This document shows, piece after piece, positions 20,474 through 33,800 of a stretch of 64,000 bases of DNA. How positions within the stretch are numbered: position 1 is the stretch's first letter; each line of letters begins with the position of its first letter. Position numbers and translations under genes: made by a program. Source of the DNA: Mesostigma viride. Lineage: Eukaryota; Streptophyta; Mesostigmatophyceae; Mesostigmatales; Mesostigmataceae. The stretch covers positions 62,001 through 126,000 of the forward strand of contig RPFO01000380.1 of NCBI GenBank assembly GCA_009746045.1, written 5' to 3'. The notes under the pieces are model-generated. The model was not told where the DNA came from. It worked only from the letters and a program-made list of their open reading frames with translations, and ran no database searches.

Positions 20474-23400
20474 GCCCCTTGCGTGCGCGGTGTATGTACG
20501 TTTCTGTGCATGCCGGCCCTTGCGTGCATGGTGTATGTACATGTGCTTGCACTGGCCCCTTGCGTGCGCGGTGTATGTACGTGTGTGTGCAGCCGCCCCT
20601 TGCGTGCGCGGTGTATGTACGTGTGTGCGCACTCGCCCCTTGCGTGCGCGGTGTATGTACGTGTGTGTGCAGCCGCCCCTTGCGTGCGCGGTGTATGTAC
20701 ATGTGTGTGCAGCCGCCCCTTGCGTGCGCGGTGGATGTACATGTGCAGTTGCCCCTTGCGTGCGCGGTGTATGTACATGTGTTTGCACTCGCCCCTTGCG
20801 TGCGCGGTGTATGTACATGTGTGTGCAGCCGCCCCTTGCGTGCATGGTGTATGTACATGTGTTGCACTGGCCCCGTGCGTGCGCGGTGTATGTACGTGTG
20901 TGTGCAGCCGCCCCTTGCGTGCGCGGTGTATGTACGTGTGTGCGCACTCGCCCCTTGCGTGCGCGGTGTATGTACGTGTGTGTGCAGCCGCCCCTTGCGT
21001 GCGCGGTGTATGTACATGTGTGTGCATCCTTGTCCTTGCGTGCGCGGTGTATGTACATGTGTTTGCACTCGCCCCTTGCGTGCGCGGTGTATGTACATGT
21101 GTGTGCAGCCGCCCCTTGCGTGCATGGTTTATGTACATGTGTGTGCAGTCGCCCCGTGCGTGCGCAGTGTATGTACGTGTGTGTGCAGCCGCCCCTTGCG
21201 TGCGTGGTGTGTGTACATGTGAGTGCAGCCGCCCCTTGCGTGCGCGGTGTATGTACGTGTGTGTGCAGCAGCCCCTTGCGTGCTTTGTGTGTGTACATGT
21301 GTGTGAATCCTTGTCCTTGCGTGCATGGTGTATGTACATGTGGGTGCAGCCGGCCCTTGCGTGCGCGGTGGATGTACATGTGCGGGCAGTTGCCCCTTGC
21401 GTGCGCGGTGTATGTACATGTGAGTGCAGCCGCCCCTTGCGTGCGCGGTGTATGTACGTGTGTGTGCAGCCGCCCCGTGGTTGCGCGGTGTATGTACATG
21501 TGAGTGCAGCCGTCCCTTCCGTGCATGGTGTGTGTACGTGTGTGTGCAGTTGCCCCTTGCGTGCGCAGTGTATGTACGTGTGTGTGCATGCCGGCCCTTG
21601 CGTGCATGGTGTATGTACGTGTGTGTGCAGCCGGCCCTTGCGTGCATGGTGTGTGTACATGTGAGTGCAGCCGTCCCTTCCGTGCATGGTGTGTGTACGT
21701 GTGTGTGCAGTTGCCCCTTGCGTGCGCAGTGTATGTACGTGTGTGTGCATGCCGGCCCTTGCGTGCATGGTGTGTGTACGTGTGTGTGCAGTTGCCCCTT
21801 GCATGCGCGGTGTATGTACATGTGAGTGCAGCCGCCCAAGAGTATGTACATGTGAGTGCCGTCGCCCCTAATTGCGTGCATTGTGTGTGTAAGTGTGTGT
21901 GCAGCAGCCCCTTGCGTGCGCGGTGTATGTACGTGTGTGTGCAGCCGCCCCTTGCGTGCTTTGTGTGTGTACATGTGTGTGCATCCTTGTCCTTGCGTGC
22001 ATGGTGTATGTACATGTGTGTGCAGCCGGCCCTTGCGTGCGCGGTGGATGTACATGTGCGGGCAGTTGCCCCTTGCGTGCGCGGTGTATGTACGTGTGTG
22101 TGCAGCCGTCCCTTGCGTGCGCGGTGTATGTACGTGTGTGTGCAGCCGCCCCTTGCGTGCATGGTGAGTGTAAGTGTGTGTGCAGCAGCCCCTTGCGTGC
22201 GCAGTGTATGTACGTGTGTGTGCAGCCGCCCCTTGCGTGCGCGGTGTGTGTACTGTGTGTGCATGCCGGCCCTTGCGTGCATGGTGTGTGTACGTGTGTG
22301 TGCAGCCGCCCCTTACATGGGCGGTGTATGTACGTGTGTGTGCATGCCGGCCCTTGCGTGCGCGGTGTATGTACGTGTTAATGCAGCCGCCCCTTGCGTG
22401 CGCAGTGTATGTCCATGTGTGGGCAGTTTCCCCTTGCGTGCGCGGTGTATGTACGTGTGTGTGCAGCCGGCCCTTGCGTGCGCGGTGTGTGTACATGTGT
22501 GTGCAGTTGCCCCTTGCGTGCGCGGTGTATGTAAGTGTGTGTGCAGCCGGCCCTTGCGTGCGCGGTGTGTGTACATGTGAGTGCAGCTGCCCCAAGCGTG
22601 CGCGGTGTGTGTACATGTGTGTGCAGTTGCCCCTTGCGTGCGCGGTGGATGTACGTGTGTGTGCATGCCGGCAATTGCGTGCATGGTGTGTGTACGTGTG
22701 TGTGCAGCCGCCCCTTGCGTGCGCGGTGTGTGTACGTGTGTGTGCACTCGCCCCTTGCGTGCGCGGTGGATGTACATGTGTGTGCAGCCGCCCCTTGCGT
22801 GCATGGTGTATGTACGTGTGTGTGCAGCCGCCCCTTGCGTGCGCGGTGTATGTACGTGTTAATGCAGCCACCCCTTCCGTGCGCAGTGTATGTCCATGTG
22901 TGGACAGTTTCCCCTTAATTGCGTGCGCGGTGTATGTACGTGTGTGTGCAGCCGCCCCTTGCGTGCGCGGTGTATGTACGTGTGTGCAGCCGCCCCTTGC
23001 GTGGGCGGTGTATGCCATGCAGTGTGTGTGCATGCCGGCCCTTGCGTGCAAGGTGTGTGTAAGTGTGTGTGCAGCCCCTTGCGTGCATGGTGTATGTACG
23101 TGTGTGTGCAGCTGCCCCTTGCGTGCGCGGTGTGTGTACGTGTGTGTGCAGCCGCCCTTGCGTGCGCGGTGTATGTACGTGTGTGTGCAGCCGGCCCTTG
23201 CGTGCATGGTGTGTGTACGTGTGTGTGCAGCCGGCCCTTGCGTGCGCGGTGGATGTACATGTGTGTGCAGCCGCCCCGTGGTTGCGCGGTGTATGTACAT
23301 GTGTGTGCAGTGGCCCCTTGCGTGCGCGGTGGATGTACGTGTGTGTGCATGCCGGCAATTGCGTGCATGGTGTGTGTACGTGTGTGTGCAGCCGCCCCTT

Positions 23401-26265
23401 GCGTGCGCGGTGTGTGTACGTGTGTGTGCACTCGCCCCTTGCGTGCGCGGTGTATGTACGTGTGTGCAGCCGCCCCTTGCGTGCGCGGTGTATGCCAGTG
23501 TGTGTGCATGCCGGCCCTTGCGTGCAAGGTGTGTGTAAGTGTGTGTGCAGCCCCTTGCGTGCATGGTGTATGTACGTGTGTGTGCAGCTGCCCCTTGCGT
23601 GCGCGGTGTGTGTACGTGTGTGTGCAGCCGCCCCTTGCGTGCGCGGTGTGTGTACGTGTGTGTGCAGCCGCCCCTTGCGTGCGCGGTGTATGTACGTGTG
23701 TGTGCAGTTGCCCCTTGCGTGCGCGGTGGATGTACGTGTGTGTGCAGCCGGCCCTTGCGTGCGCGGTGTGTGTACATGTGAGTGCAGCTGCCCCAAGCGT
23801 GCGCGGTGTGTGTACATGTGTGTGCAGTTGCCCCTTGCGTGCGCGGTGGATGTACGTGTGTGTGCAGCCGCCCCTTGCGTGCGCGGTGTAGGTACGTGTG
23901 TGTGCAGCCGCCCCAAGCGTGCGCGGTGTGTGTACGTGTGTGTGCAGTTGCCCCTTGCGTGCGCGGTGTGTGTACATGTGTGTGCAGTTGCCCCTTGCGT
24001 GCGCGGTGTATGTACGTGTGTGTGCAGCCGGCCCTTGCGTGCGCGGTGTGTGTACATGTGAGTGCAGCTGCCCCAAGCGTGCGCGGTGTGTGTACATGTG
24101 TGTGCAGTTGCCCCTTGCGTGCGCGGTGGATGTACGTGTGTGTGCATGCCGGCAATTGCGTGCATGGTGTGTGTACGTGTGTGTGCAGCCGCCCCTTGCG
24201 TGCGCGGTGTGTGTACGTGTGTGTGCACTCGCCCCTTGCGTGCGCGGTGGATGTACATGTGTGTGCAGCCGCCCCTTGCGTGCATGGTGTATGTACATGT
24301 GTTTGCACTCGCCCCTTGCGTGCGCGGTGGATGTACATGTGTGTGCAGCCGAACCTTGCGTGCATGGTGTGTGTACCTGTGCGTGAAGTCGCTCCTTGCG
24401 TGCATGGTGTGTGTACATACGTGTGTGTGCAGCCCCTTGCGTGCATGGTGTATGTACATGTGAGTGCCGTTGCCCCTTGCGTGCGCGGTGTATGTACGTG
24501 TGTGTGCAGCCGTCCCTTAATTGCGTGCGCGGTGTGTGTACGTGTGTGTGCACTCGCCCCTTGCGTGCGCGGTGTATGTACGTGTGTGCAGCCGCCCCTT
24601 GCGTGCGCGGTGTATGCCAGTGTGTGTGCATGCCGGCCCTTGCGTGCAAGGTGTGTGTAAGTGTGTGTGCAGCCCCTTGCGTGCATGGTGTATGTACGTG
24701 TGTGTGCAGCTGCCCCTTGCGTGCGCGGTGTGTGTACGTGTGTGTGCAGCCGCGCCTTGCGTGCGCGGTGTGTGTACGTGTGTGTGCAGCCGCCCCTTGC
24801 GTGCGCGGTGTATGTACGTGTGTGTGCAGTTGCCCCTTGCGTGCGCGGTGGATGTACGTGTGTGTGCAGCCGGCCCTTGCGTGCGCGGTGTGTGTACATG
24901 TGAGTGCAGCTGCCCCAAGCGTGCGCGGTGTGTGTACATGTGTGTGCAGTTGCCCCTTGCGTGCGCGGTGGATGTACGTGTGTGTGCAGCCGCCCCTTGC
25001 GTGCGCGGTGTAGGTACGTGTGTGTGCAGCCGCCCCTTGCGTGCGCGGTGTGTGTACGTGTGTGTGCAGTTGCCCCTTGCGTGCGCGGTGTGTGTACATG
25101 TGTGTGCAGTTGCCCCTTGCGTGCGCGGTGTATGTACGTGTGTGTGCAGCCGGCCCTTGCGTGCGCGGTGTGTGTACATGTGAGTGCAGCTGCCCCAAGC
25201 GTGCGCGGTGTGTGTACATGTGTGTGCAGTTGCCCCTTGCGTGCGCGGTGGATGTACGTGTGTGTGCATGCCGGCAATTGCGTGCATGGTGTGTGTACGT
25301 GTGTGTGCAGCCGCCCCTTGCGTGCGCGGTGTGTGTACGTGTGTGTGCACTCGCCCCTTGCGTGCGCGGTGGATGTACATGTGTGTGCAGCCGCCCCTTG
25401 CGTGCATGGTGTATGTACATGTGTTTGCACTCGCCCCTTGCGTGCGCGGTGGATGTACGTGTTAATGCAGCCACCCCTTCCGTGCGCAGTGTATGTCCAT
25501 GTGTGGACAGTTTCCCCTTAATTGCGTGCGCGGTGTATGTACGTGTGTGTGCAGCCGCCCCTTGCGTGCGCGGTGTATGTACGTGTGTGCAGCCGCCCCT
25601 TGCGTGGGCGGTGTATGCCATGCAGTGTGTGTGCATGCCGGCCCTTGCGTGCAAGGTGTGTGTAAGTGTGTGTGCAGCCCCTTGCGTGCATGGTGTATGT
25701 ACGTGTGTGTGCAGCTGCCCCTTGCGTGCGCGGTGTGTGTACGTGTGTGTGCAGCCGCCCCTTGCGTGCGCGGTGTATGTACGTGTGTGTGCAGCCGGCC
25801 CTTGCGTGCATGGTGTGTGTACGTGTGTGTGCAGCCGGCCCTTGCGTGCGCGGTGGATGTACATGTGTGTGCAGCCGCCCCGTGGTTGCGCGGTGTATGT
25901 ACATGTGTGTGCAGTTGCCCCTTGCGTGCGCGGTGGATGTACGTGTGTGTGCATGCCGGCAATTGCGTGCATGGTGTGTGTACGTGTGTGTGCAGCCGCC
26001 CCTTGCGTGCGCGGTGTGTGTACGTGTGTGTGCACTCGCCCCTTGCGTGCGCGGTGTATGTACGTGTGTGCAGCCGCCCCTTGCGTGCGCGGTGTATGCC
26101 AGTGTGTGTGCATGCCGGCCCTTGCGTGCAAGGTGTGTGTAAGTGTGTGTGCAGCCCCTTGCGTGCATGGTGTATGTACGTGTGTGTGCAGCTGCCCCTT
26201 GCGTGCGCGGTGTGTGTACGTGTGTGTGCAGCCGCGCCTTGCGTGCGCGGTGTGTGTACGTGTGT
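20474..26265. repeat. 40-bp satellite array, block 3
   Basis: Same 40-bp satellite. The part from about 21645 to 23005 matches 2200-3560 with a constant offset of 19,445 bp and no indels, so the two sides of elements 1 and 2 contain copies of the same higher-order block. The landmark variant recurs at about 23490, 24614 and 26097, giving periods of about 1,124 and 1,483 bp. Confidence 0.95.
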
Positions 26266-27893
26266 ATCCACTTCTAACGCTAACCTACTGACGCTTGGGT
26301 TGCACCAGACAACAATAGTTTTTTACAAATAAGTACAGCTTAATAGAGCCAACATGCACTGTAGGGCTCCTAACAAGTGCTAAAGGGGGTCTTTGGGTGG
26401 CTGCCACAAAAGTGGACTTATGCCTATTCCCCTGGCCTCTTTTGGACAACTGGTATAACAAGTTCAGGGTGGGTGGGTGGGGGACCAAAAGAGGCTTTGC
26501 TGCCATTGCCTCGTCTGCCTAAATGCTAGTCCACAAGGGCCGTCAGGCTGGCGCGGCGCTGGCACTGGCGTTGGTACCGAAATTGCAGCGGTACCGGCGC
26601 TGGCGCTGGCGCTGCGCCAGGTCTGCCCCTACCATCCCCCGTCACTTGTGCCACTGCTATTAAAGGTTCGTTTTCACAAATTCGTACAGATTTTCTAAGT
26701 CTTTCTACCGCGCGCAGGCGGTAGACCGCACACAGGCGGAACGAACCACTACCGGTCACAGCCGGCGCACCTCCTCCTCCTAGTCTTACGCGGCAAATTC
26801 TATTCGGCCGCACCCCAGACTTCCGTAGTCCCGCTATAACGCAGATAGGGTGAGCAAAAGCTCGGATAATCCACTTCTAACGCTAACCTACTGACGCTTG
26901 GGTTGCACCAGACAACAATAGTTTTTTACAAATAAGTACAGCTTAATAGAGCCAACATGCACTGTAGGGCTCCTAACAAGTGCTAAAGGGGGTCTTTGGG
27001 TGGCTGCCACAAAAGTGGACTTATGCCTATTCCCACCTTCCCTTCCTGGCCGACTTCGTCAGCAAATCCGGAACGTCGTTTCACATCCGCCACGTCGGGT
27101 TGTTGTCAATTCCGGTGATACCGCTGCAATGTCGCCGTCGGTTAGTAGGGCGCCCCCTCTCATGCCAGCTCGTCCCCCGCCTATGCTGCCGCTACCCCCG
27201 TCACATCTCATGGCAAGGCGGCAAGGTCCCCAGCGGGGTCGAGCATCTCGTTCCCTCCCACGTGGTATGCAGAGCGTGCATTGGAAAGGCGAAGTTGGGG
27301 GGGTATCGTCCCCCCGACTCCGGTCCGGACTTGAGGATTTCTAACCATGGCGACTGGGCAGGCTGCCCCGCAGGCCAATTGACGCCTCAATTTCCTGCGC
27401 TTCCATCCCTTCAGGAAGGCCGCTATCTCATACGTCACTCAGTCTACGAAATCGTAGTGCATTATTTTATGTTATTTTTCCATCTCGCGGCCCGCGGACC
27501 TAGATGCACCCCACTTCTCCAATCTGGGCCGATAGAGGGCCAAATTTCGAGCCGCCGCTCTCCTTGCGCGCGGCTAACATTACTGATTAAATTTCCAGCC
27601 CTCCCGCCGCAGCGGCAAGGCCGTTCGCCCGTCTAATAATCGCCATAGCGAATTAGTCACGTTGGCAGCATATGCCAGCAAATTGCGGACCAAAAGAGGC
27701 TTTGCTGCCATTGCCTCGTCTGCCTAAATGCTAGTCCACAAGGGCCGTCAGGCTGGCGCGGCGCTGGCACTGGCGTTGGTACCGAAATTGCAGCGGTACC
27801 GGCGCTGGCGCTGGCGCTGCGCCAGGTCTGCCCCTACCATCCCCCGTCACTTGTGCCACTGCTATTAAAGGTTCGTTTTCAAAAGCTCGGATA
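26266..27893 (-). mobile_element. Non-autonomous split-direct-repeat element, family i
   Basis: Read on the minus strand, the layout is A1 (27893-27687), interior, B1 (27034-26869), A2 (26868-26482), B2 (26431-26266), the split direct repeats of Ngaro-type tyrosine-recombinase retroelements. B1 and B2 are both 166 bp. A1 is about 180 bp shorter than A2 through an internal deletion. Removing 26266-27893 rejoins GTGT and GTGC into an ordinary monomer with no duplication, so insertion left no target duplication. The element begins TATCCGAGC and ends GTGGAT on the minus strand. The interior has no recognisable gene, so mobility would need proteins in trans. Confidence 0.85.
26467..26483 (+). other. 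G-quadruplex motif between A2 and B2, family i
   Basis: GGGTGGGTGGGTGGGGG on the plus strand, that is, C-rich on the strand that would be the element RNA. The same tract sits at the A2-B2 boundary of the three other split-repeat insertions (37533-37547, 51082-51097, 56373-56387). Confidence 0.9.
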
Positions 27894-30800
27894 GTGCAGC
27901 CGCCCCTTGCGTGCGCGGTGTATGTACGTGTGTGTGCAGTTGCCCCTTGCGTGCGCGGTGGATGTACGTGTGTGTGCAGCCGGCCCTTGCGTGCGCGGTG
28001 TGTGTACATGTGAGTGCAGCTGCCCCAAGCGTGCGCGGTGTGTGTACATGTGTGTGCAGTTGCCCCTTGCGTGCGCGGTGGATGTACGTGTGTGTGCAGC
28101 CGCCCCTTGCGTGCGCGGTGTAGGTACGTGTGTGTGCAGCCGCCCCAAGCGTGCGCGGTGTGTGTACGTGTGTGTGCAGTTGCCCCTTGCGTGCGCGGTG
28201 TGTGTACATGTGTGTGCAGTTGCCCCTTGCGTGCGCGGTGTATGTACGTGTGTGTGCAGCCGGCCCTTGCGTGCGCGGTGTGTGTACATGTGAGTGCAGC
28301 TGCCCCAAGCGTGCGCGGTGTGTGTACATGTGTGTGCAGTTGCCCCTTGCGTGCGCGGTGGATGTACGTGTGTGTGCATGCCGGCAATTGCGTGCATGGT
28401 GTGTGTACGTGTGTGTGCAGCCGCCCCTTGCGTGCGCGGTGTGTGTACGTGTGTGTGCACTCGCCCCTTGCGTGCGCGGTGGATGTACATGTGTGTGCAG
28501 CCGCCCCTTGCGTGCATGGTGTATGTACATGTGTTTGCACTCGCCCCTTGCGTGCGCGGTGGATGTACATGTGTGTGCAGCCGAACCTTGCGTGCATGGT
28601 GTGTGTACCTGTGCGTGAAGTCGCTCCTTGCGTGCATGGTGTGTGTACATACGTGTGTGTGCAGCCCCTTGCGTGCATGGTGTATGTACATGTGAGTGCC
28701 GTTGCCCCTTGCGTGCGCGGTGTATGTACGTGTGTGTGCAGCCGTCCCTTAATTGCGTGCGCGGTGTGTGTACGTGTGTGTGCACTCGCCCCTTGCGTGC
28801 GCGGTGTATGTACGTGTGTGCAGCCGCCCCTTGCGTGCGCGGTGTATGCCAGTGTGTGTGCATGCCGGCCCTTGCGTGCAAGGTGTGTGTAAGTGTGTGT
28901 GCAGCCCCTTGCGTGCATGGTGTATGTACGTGTGTGTGCAGCTGCCCTTGCGTGCGCGGTGTGTGTACGTGTGTGTGCAGCCGCGCCTTGCGTGCGCGGT
29001 GTGTGTACGTGTGTGTGCAGCCGCCCCTTGCGTGCGCGGTGTATGTACGTGTGTGTGCAGTTGCCCCTTGCGTGCGCGGTGGATGTACGTGTGTGTGCAG
29101 CCGGCCCTTGCGTGCGCGGTGTGTGTACATGTGAGTGCAGCTGCCCCAAGCGTGCGCGGTGTGTGTACATGTGTGTGCAGTTGCCCCTTGCGTGCGCGGT
29201 GGATGTACGTGTGTGTGCAGCCGCCCCTTGCGTGCGCGGTGTAGGTACGTGTGTGTGCAGCCGCCCCAAGCGTGCGCGGTGTGTGTACGTGTGTGTGCAG
29301 TTGCCCCTTGCGTGCGCGGTGTGTGTACATGTGTGTGCAGTTGCCCCTTGCGTGCGCGGTGTATGTACGTGTGTGTGCAGCCGGCCCTTGCGTGCGCGGT
29401 GTGTGTACATGTGAGTGCAGCTGCCCAAGCGTGCGCGGTGTGTGTACATGTGTGTGCAGTTGCCCCTTGCGTGCGCGGTGGATGTACGTGTGTGTGCATG
29501 CCGGCAATTGCGTGCATGGTGTGTGTACGTGTGTGTGCAGCCGCCCCTTGCGTGCGCGGTGTGTGTACGTGTGTGTGCACTCGCCCCTTGCGTGCGCGGT
29601 GGATGTACATGTGTGTGCAGCCGCCCCTTGCGTGCATGGTGTATGTACATGTGTTTGCACTCGCCCCTTGCGTGCGCGGTGGATGTACATGTGTGTGCAG
29701 CCGAACCTTGCGTGCATGGTGTGTGTACCTGTGCGTGAAGTCGCTCCTTGCGTGCATGGTGTGTGTACATACGTGTGTGTGCAGCCGCCCCTTGCGTGCA
29801 TGGTGTATGTACATGTGAGTGCCGTTGCCCCTTGCGTGCGCGGTGTATGTACGTGTGTGTGCAGCCGTCCCTTAATTGCGTGCGCGGTGTGTGTACGTGT
29901 GTGTGCACTCGCCCCTTGCGTGCGCGGTGTATGTACGTGTGTGCAGCCGCCCCTTGCGTGCGCGGTGTATGCCAGTGTGTGTGCATGCCGGCCCTTGCGT
30001 GCAAGGTGTGTGTAAGTGTGTGTGCAGCCCCTTGCGTGCATGGTGTATGTACGTGTGTGTGCAGCTGCCCCTTGCGTGCGCGGTGTGTGTACGTGTGTGT
30101 GCAGCCGCCCCTTGCGTGCGCGGTGTATGCACGTGTGTGTGCAGCCGGCCCTTGCGTGCATGGTGTGTGTACGTGTGTGTGCAGCCGGCCCTTGCGTGCG
30201 CGGTGGATGTACATGTGTGTGCAGTCGCCCCTTGCGTGCGCGGTGTGTGTACATGTGAGTGCAGCTGCCCCAAGCGTGCGCGGTGTATGTACGTGTGTGT
30301 GCAGCCGCCCCGTGGTTGCGCGGTGTATGTACATGTGTGTGCAGTTGCCCCTTGCGTGCGCGGTGTATGTACGTGTTTGTGCAGCCGCCCCTTGCGTGCG
30401 CGGTGTAGGTACGTGTGTGTGCAGCCGCCCCAAGCGTGCGCGGTGTGTGTACATGTGTGTGCAGTTGCCCCTTGCGTGCGCGGTGTGTGTACGTGTGTGT
30501 GCAGCCGCCCCTTGCGTGCGCGGTGGATGTACGTGTGTGTGCAGTTTCCCCTTGCGTGCGCGGTGGATGTACGTGTGTGTGCAGCCGGCCCTTGCGTGCG
30601 CGGTGTGTGTACATGTGAGTGCAGCTGCCCCAAGCGTGCGCGGTGTGTGTACATGTGTGTGCAGTTGCCCCTTGCGTGCGCGGTGGATGTACGTGTGTGT
30701 GCAGCCGCCCCTTGCGTGCGCGGTGTAGGTACGTGTGTGTGCAGCCGCCCCAAGCGTGCGCGGTGTGTGTACGTGTGTGTGCAGTTGCCCCTTGCGTGCG

Positions 30801-33800
30801 CGGTGTGTGTACATGTGTGTGCAGTTGCCCCTTGCGTGCGCGGTGTATGTACATGTGTGTGCAGTTGCCCCTTGCGTGCGCGGTGTATGCACGTGTGTGT
30901 GCAGCCGCCCCTTGCGTGCGCGGTGTAGGTACGTGTGTGTGCAGCCGCCCCAAGCGTGCGCGGTGTGTGTACATGTGTGTGCAGTTGCCCCTTGCGTGCG
31001 CGGTGTGTGTACGTGTGTGTGCAGCCGCCCCTTACGTGCGCGGTGGATGTACGTGTGTGTGCAGTTGCCCCTTGCGTGCGCGGTGGATGTACGTGTGTGT
31101 GCAGCCGGCCCTTGCGTGCGCGGTGTGTGTACATGTGAGTGCAGCTGCCCCAAGCGTGCGCGGTGTGTGTACATGTGTGTGCAGTTGCCCCTTGCGTGCG
31201 CGGTGGATGTACGTGTGTGTGCAGCCGCCCCTTGCGTGCGCGGTGTAGGTACGTGTGTGTGCAGCCGCCCCAAGCGTGCGCGGTGTGTGTACGTGTGTGT
31301 GCAGTTGCCCCTTGCGTGCGCGGTGTGTGTACATGTGTGTGCAGTTGCCCCTTGCGTGCGCGGTGTATGTACGTGTGTGTGCAGCCGGCCCTTGCGTGCG
31401 CGGTGTGTGTACATGTGAGTGCAGCTGCCCCAAGCGTGCGCGGTGTGTGTACATGTGTGTGCAGTTGCCCCTTGCGTGCGCGGTGGATGTACGTGTGTGT
31501 GCATGCCGGCAATTGCGTGCATGGTGTGTGTACGTGTGTGTGCAGCCGCCCCTTGCGTGCGCGGTGTGTGTACGTGTGTGTGCACTCGCCCCTTGCGTGC
31601 GCGGTGGATGTACATGTGTGTGCAGCCGCCCCTTGCGTGCATGGTGTATGTACATGTGTTTGCACTCGCCCCTTGCGTGCGCGGTGGATGTACATGTGTG
31701 TGCAGCCGAACCTTGCGTGCATGGTGTGTGTACCTGTGCGTGAAGTCGCTCCTTGCGTGCATGGTGTGTGTACGTGTGTGTGCAGCCGCCCCTTGCGTGC
31801 ATGGTGTATGTACATGTGAGTGCCGTTGCCCCTTGCGTGCGCGGTGTATGTACATGTGTGTGCACTCGCCCCTTGCGTGCGCGGTGTGTGTACGTGTGTG
31901 TGCAGCCGCCCCTTGCGTGCATGGTGAGTGTACCTGTGCGTGAAGTCGCTCCTTGCGTGCATGGTGTGTGTACGTGTGTGTGCAGCCGCCCCTTGCGTGC
32001 ATGGTGTATGTACATGTGAGTGCCGTTGCCCCAAGCGTGCATTGTGTGTGTAAGTGTGTGTGCAGCCGGCCCTTGCGTGCATGGTGTGTGTACATGTGAG
32101 TGCAGCCGGCCCTTGCGTGCATGGTGTGTGTACGTGTGTGTGCAGTTGCCCCTTGCGTGCGCGGTGTATGTACGTGTGTGTGCAGCCGGCCCTTGCGTGC
32201 ACGGTGTGTGTACATGTGAGTGCAGCCGCCCCAAGCGTGTGTACATGTGTGTGCAGTTGCCCCTTGCGTGCGCAGTGGATGTACGTGTGTGTGCATGCCG
32301 GCAATTGCGTGCATGGTGTGTGTACGTGTGTGTGCAGCCGCCCCTTGCGTGCGCGGTGTGTGTACGTGTGTGTGCACTCGCCCCTTGCGTGCGCGGTGTA
32401 TGTACGTGTGTGCAGCCGCCCCTTGCATGCGCGGTGTATGCCAGTGTGTGTGCATGCCGGCCCTTGCGTGCAAGGTGTGTGTAAGTGTGTGTGCAGCCCC
32501 TTGCGTGCATGGTGTATGTACGTGTGTGTGCAGCTGCCCCTTGCGTGCGCGGTGTGTGTACGTGTGTGTGCAGCCGCCCCTTGCGTGCGCGGTGTATGTA
32601 CGTGTGTGTGCAGCCGGCCCTTGCGTGCATGGTGTGTGTACGTGTGTGTGCAGCCGGCCCTTGCGTGCGCGGTGTAGGTACGTATGTGTGCAGCCGCCCC
32701 TTGCGTGCGCGGTGTATGTACGTGTGTGTGCAGCCGCCCCGTGGTTGCGCGGTGTATGTACATGTGTGTGCAGTTGCCCCTTGCGTGCGCGGTGTATGTA
32801 CGTGTGTGTGCAGCCGCCCCTTGCGTGCGCGGTGTAGGTACGTGTGTGTGCAGCCGCCCCAAGCGTGCGCGGTGTGTGTACATGTGAGTGCAGCTGCCCC
32901 AAGCGTGCGCGGTGTGTGTACATGTGTGTGCAGTTGCCCCTTAATTGCGTGCGCGGTGGATGTACGTGTGTGTGCATGCCGGCAATTGCGTGCATGGTGT
33001 GTGTACGTGTGTGTGCAGCCGCCCCTTGCGTGCGCGGTGTGTGTACGTGTGTGTGCACTCGCCCCTTGCGTGCGCGGTGGATGTACATGTGTGTGCAGCC
33101 GCCCCTTGCGTGCATGGTGTATGTCCATGTGTGGGCAGTTGCCCCTTGCGTGCGCGGTGTATGTACATGTTTTTGCACTCGCCCCTTGCGTGCATGGTGT
33201 ATGTATGTGTGTGTGCAGCCGCCCCTTGCGTGCGCGGTGGATGTACGTGTGTGTGCAGCCACCCCTTTCGTGCGCGGTGTATGTACATGTGAGTGCCGTC
33301 GCCCCAAGCGTGCATTTTGTGTGTAAGTGTGTGTGCAGCAGCCCCTTGCGTGCGCGGTGTATGTACGTGTGTGTGCAGCCGCCCCGTGGTTGCGCGGTGG
33401 ATGTACATGTGAGTGGAGTTGCCCCTTGCGTGCGCGGTGTATGTACGTGTGTGTGCAGCCGCCCCTTGCGTGCGCGGTGTAGGTACGTGTGTGTGCAGCC
33501 GCCCCAAGCGTGCGCGGTGTGTGTACATGTGTGTGCAGTTGCCCCTTGCGTGCGCGGTGTGTGTACGTGTGTGTGCAGCCGCCCCTTGCGTGCGCGGTGT
33601 ATGTACGTGTGTGTGCAGTTGCCCCTTGCGTGCGCGGTGGATGTACGTGTGTGTGCAGCCGGCCCTTGCGTGCGCGGTGTGTGTACATGTGAGTGCAGCT
33701 GCCCCAAGCGTGCGCGGTGTGTGTACATGTGTGTGCAGCCGCCCCTTGCGTGCGCGGTGTATGTACGTGTGTGCAGCCGCCCCTTGCGTGGGCGGTGTAT

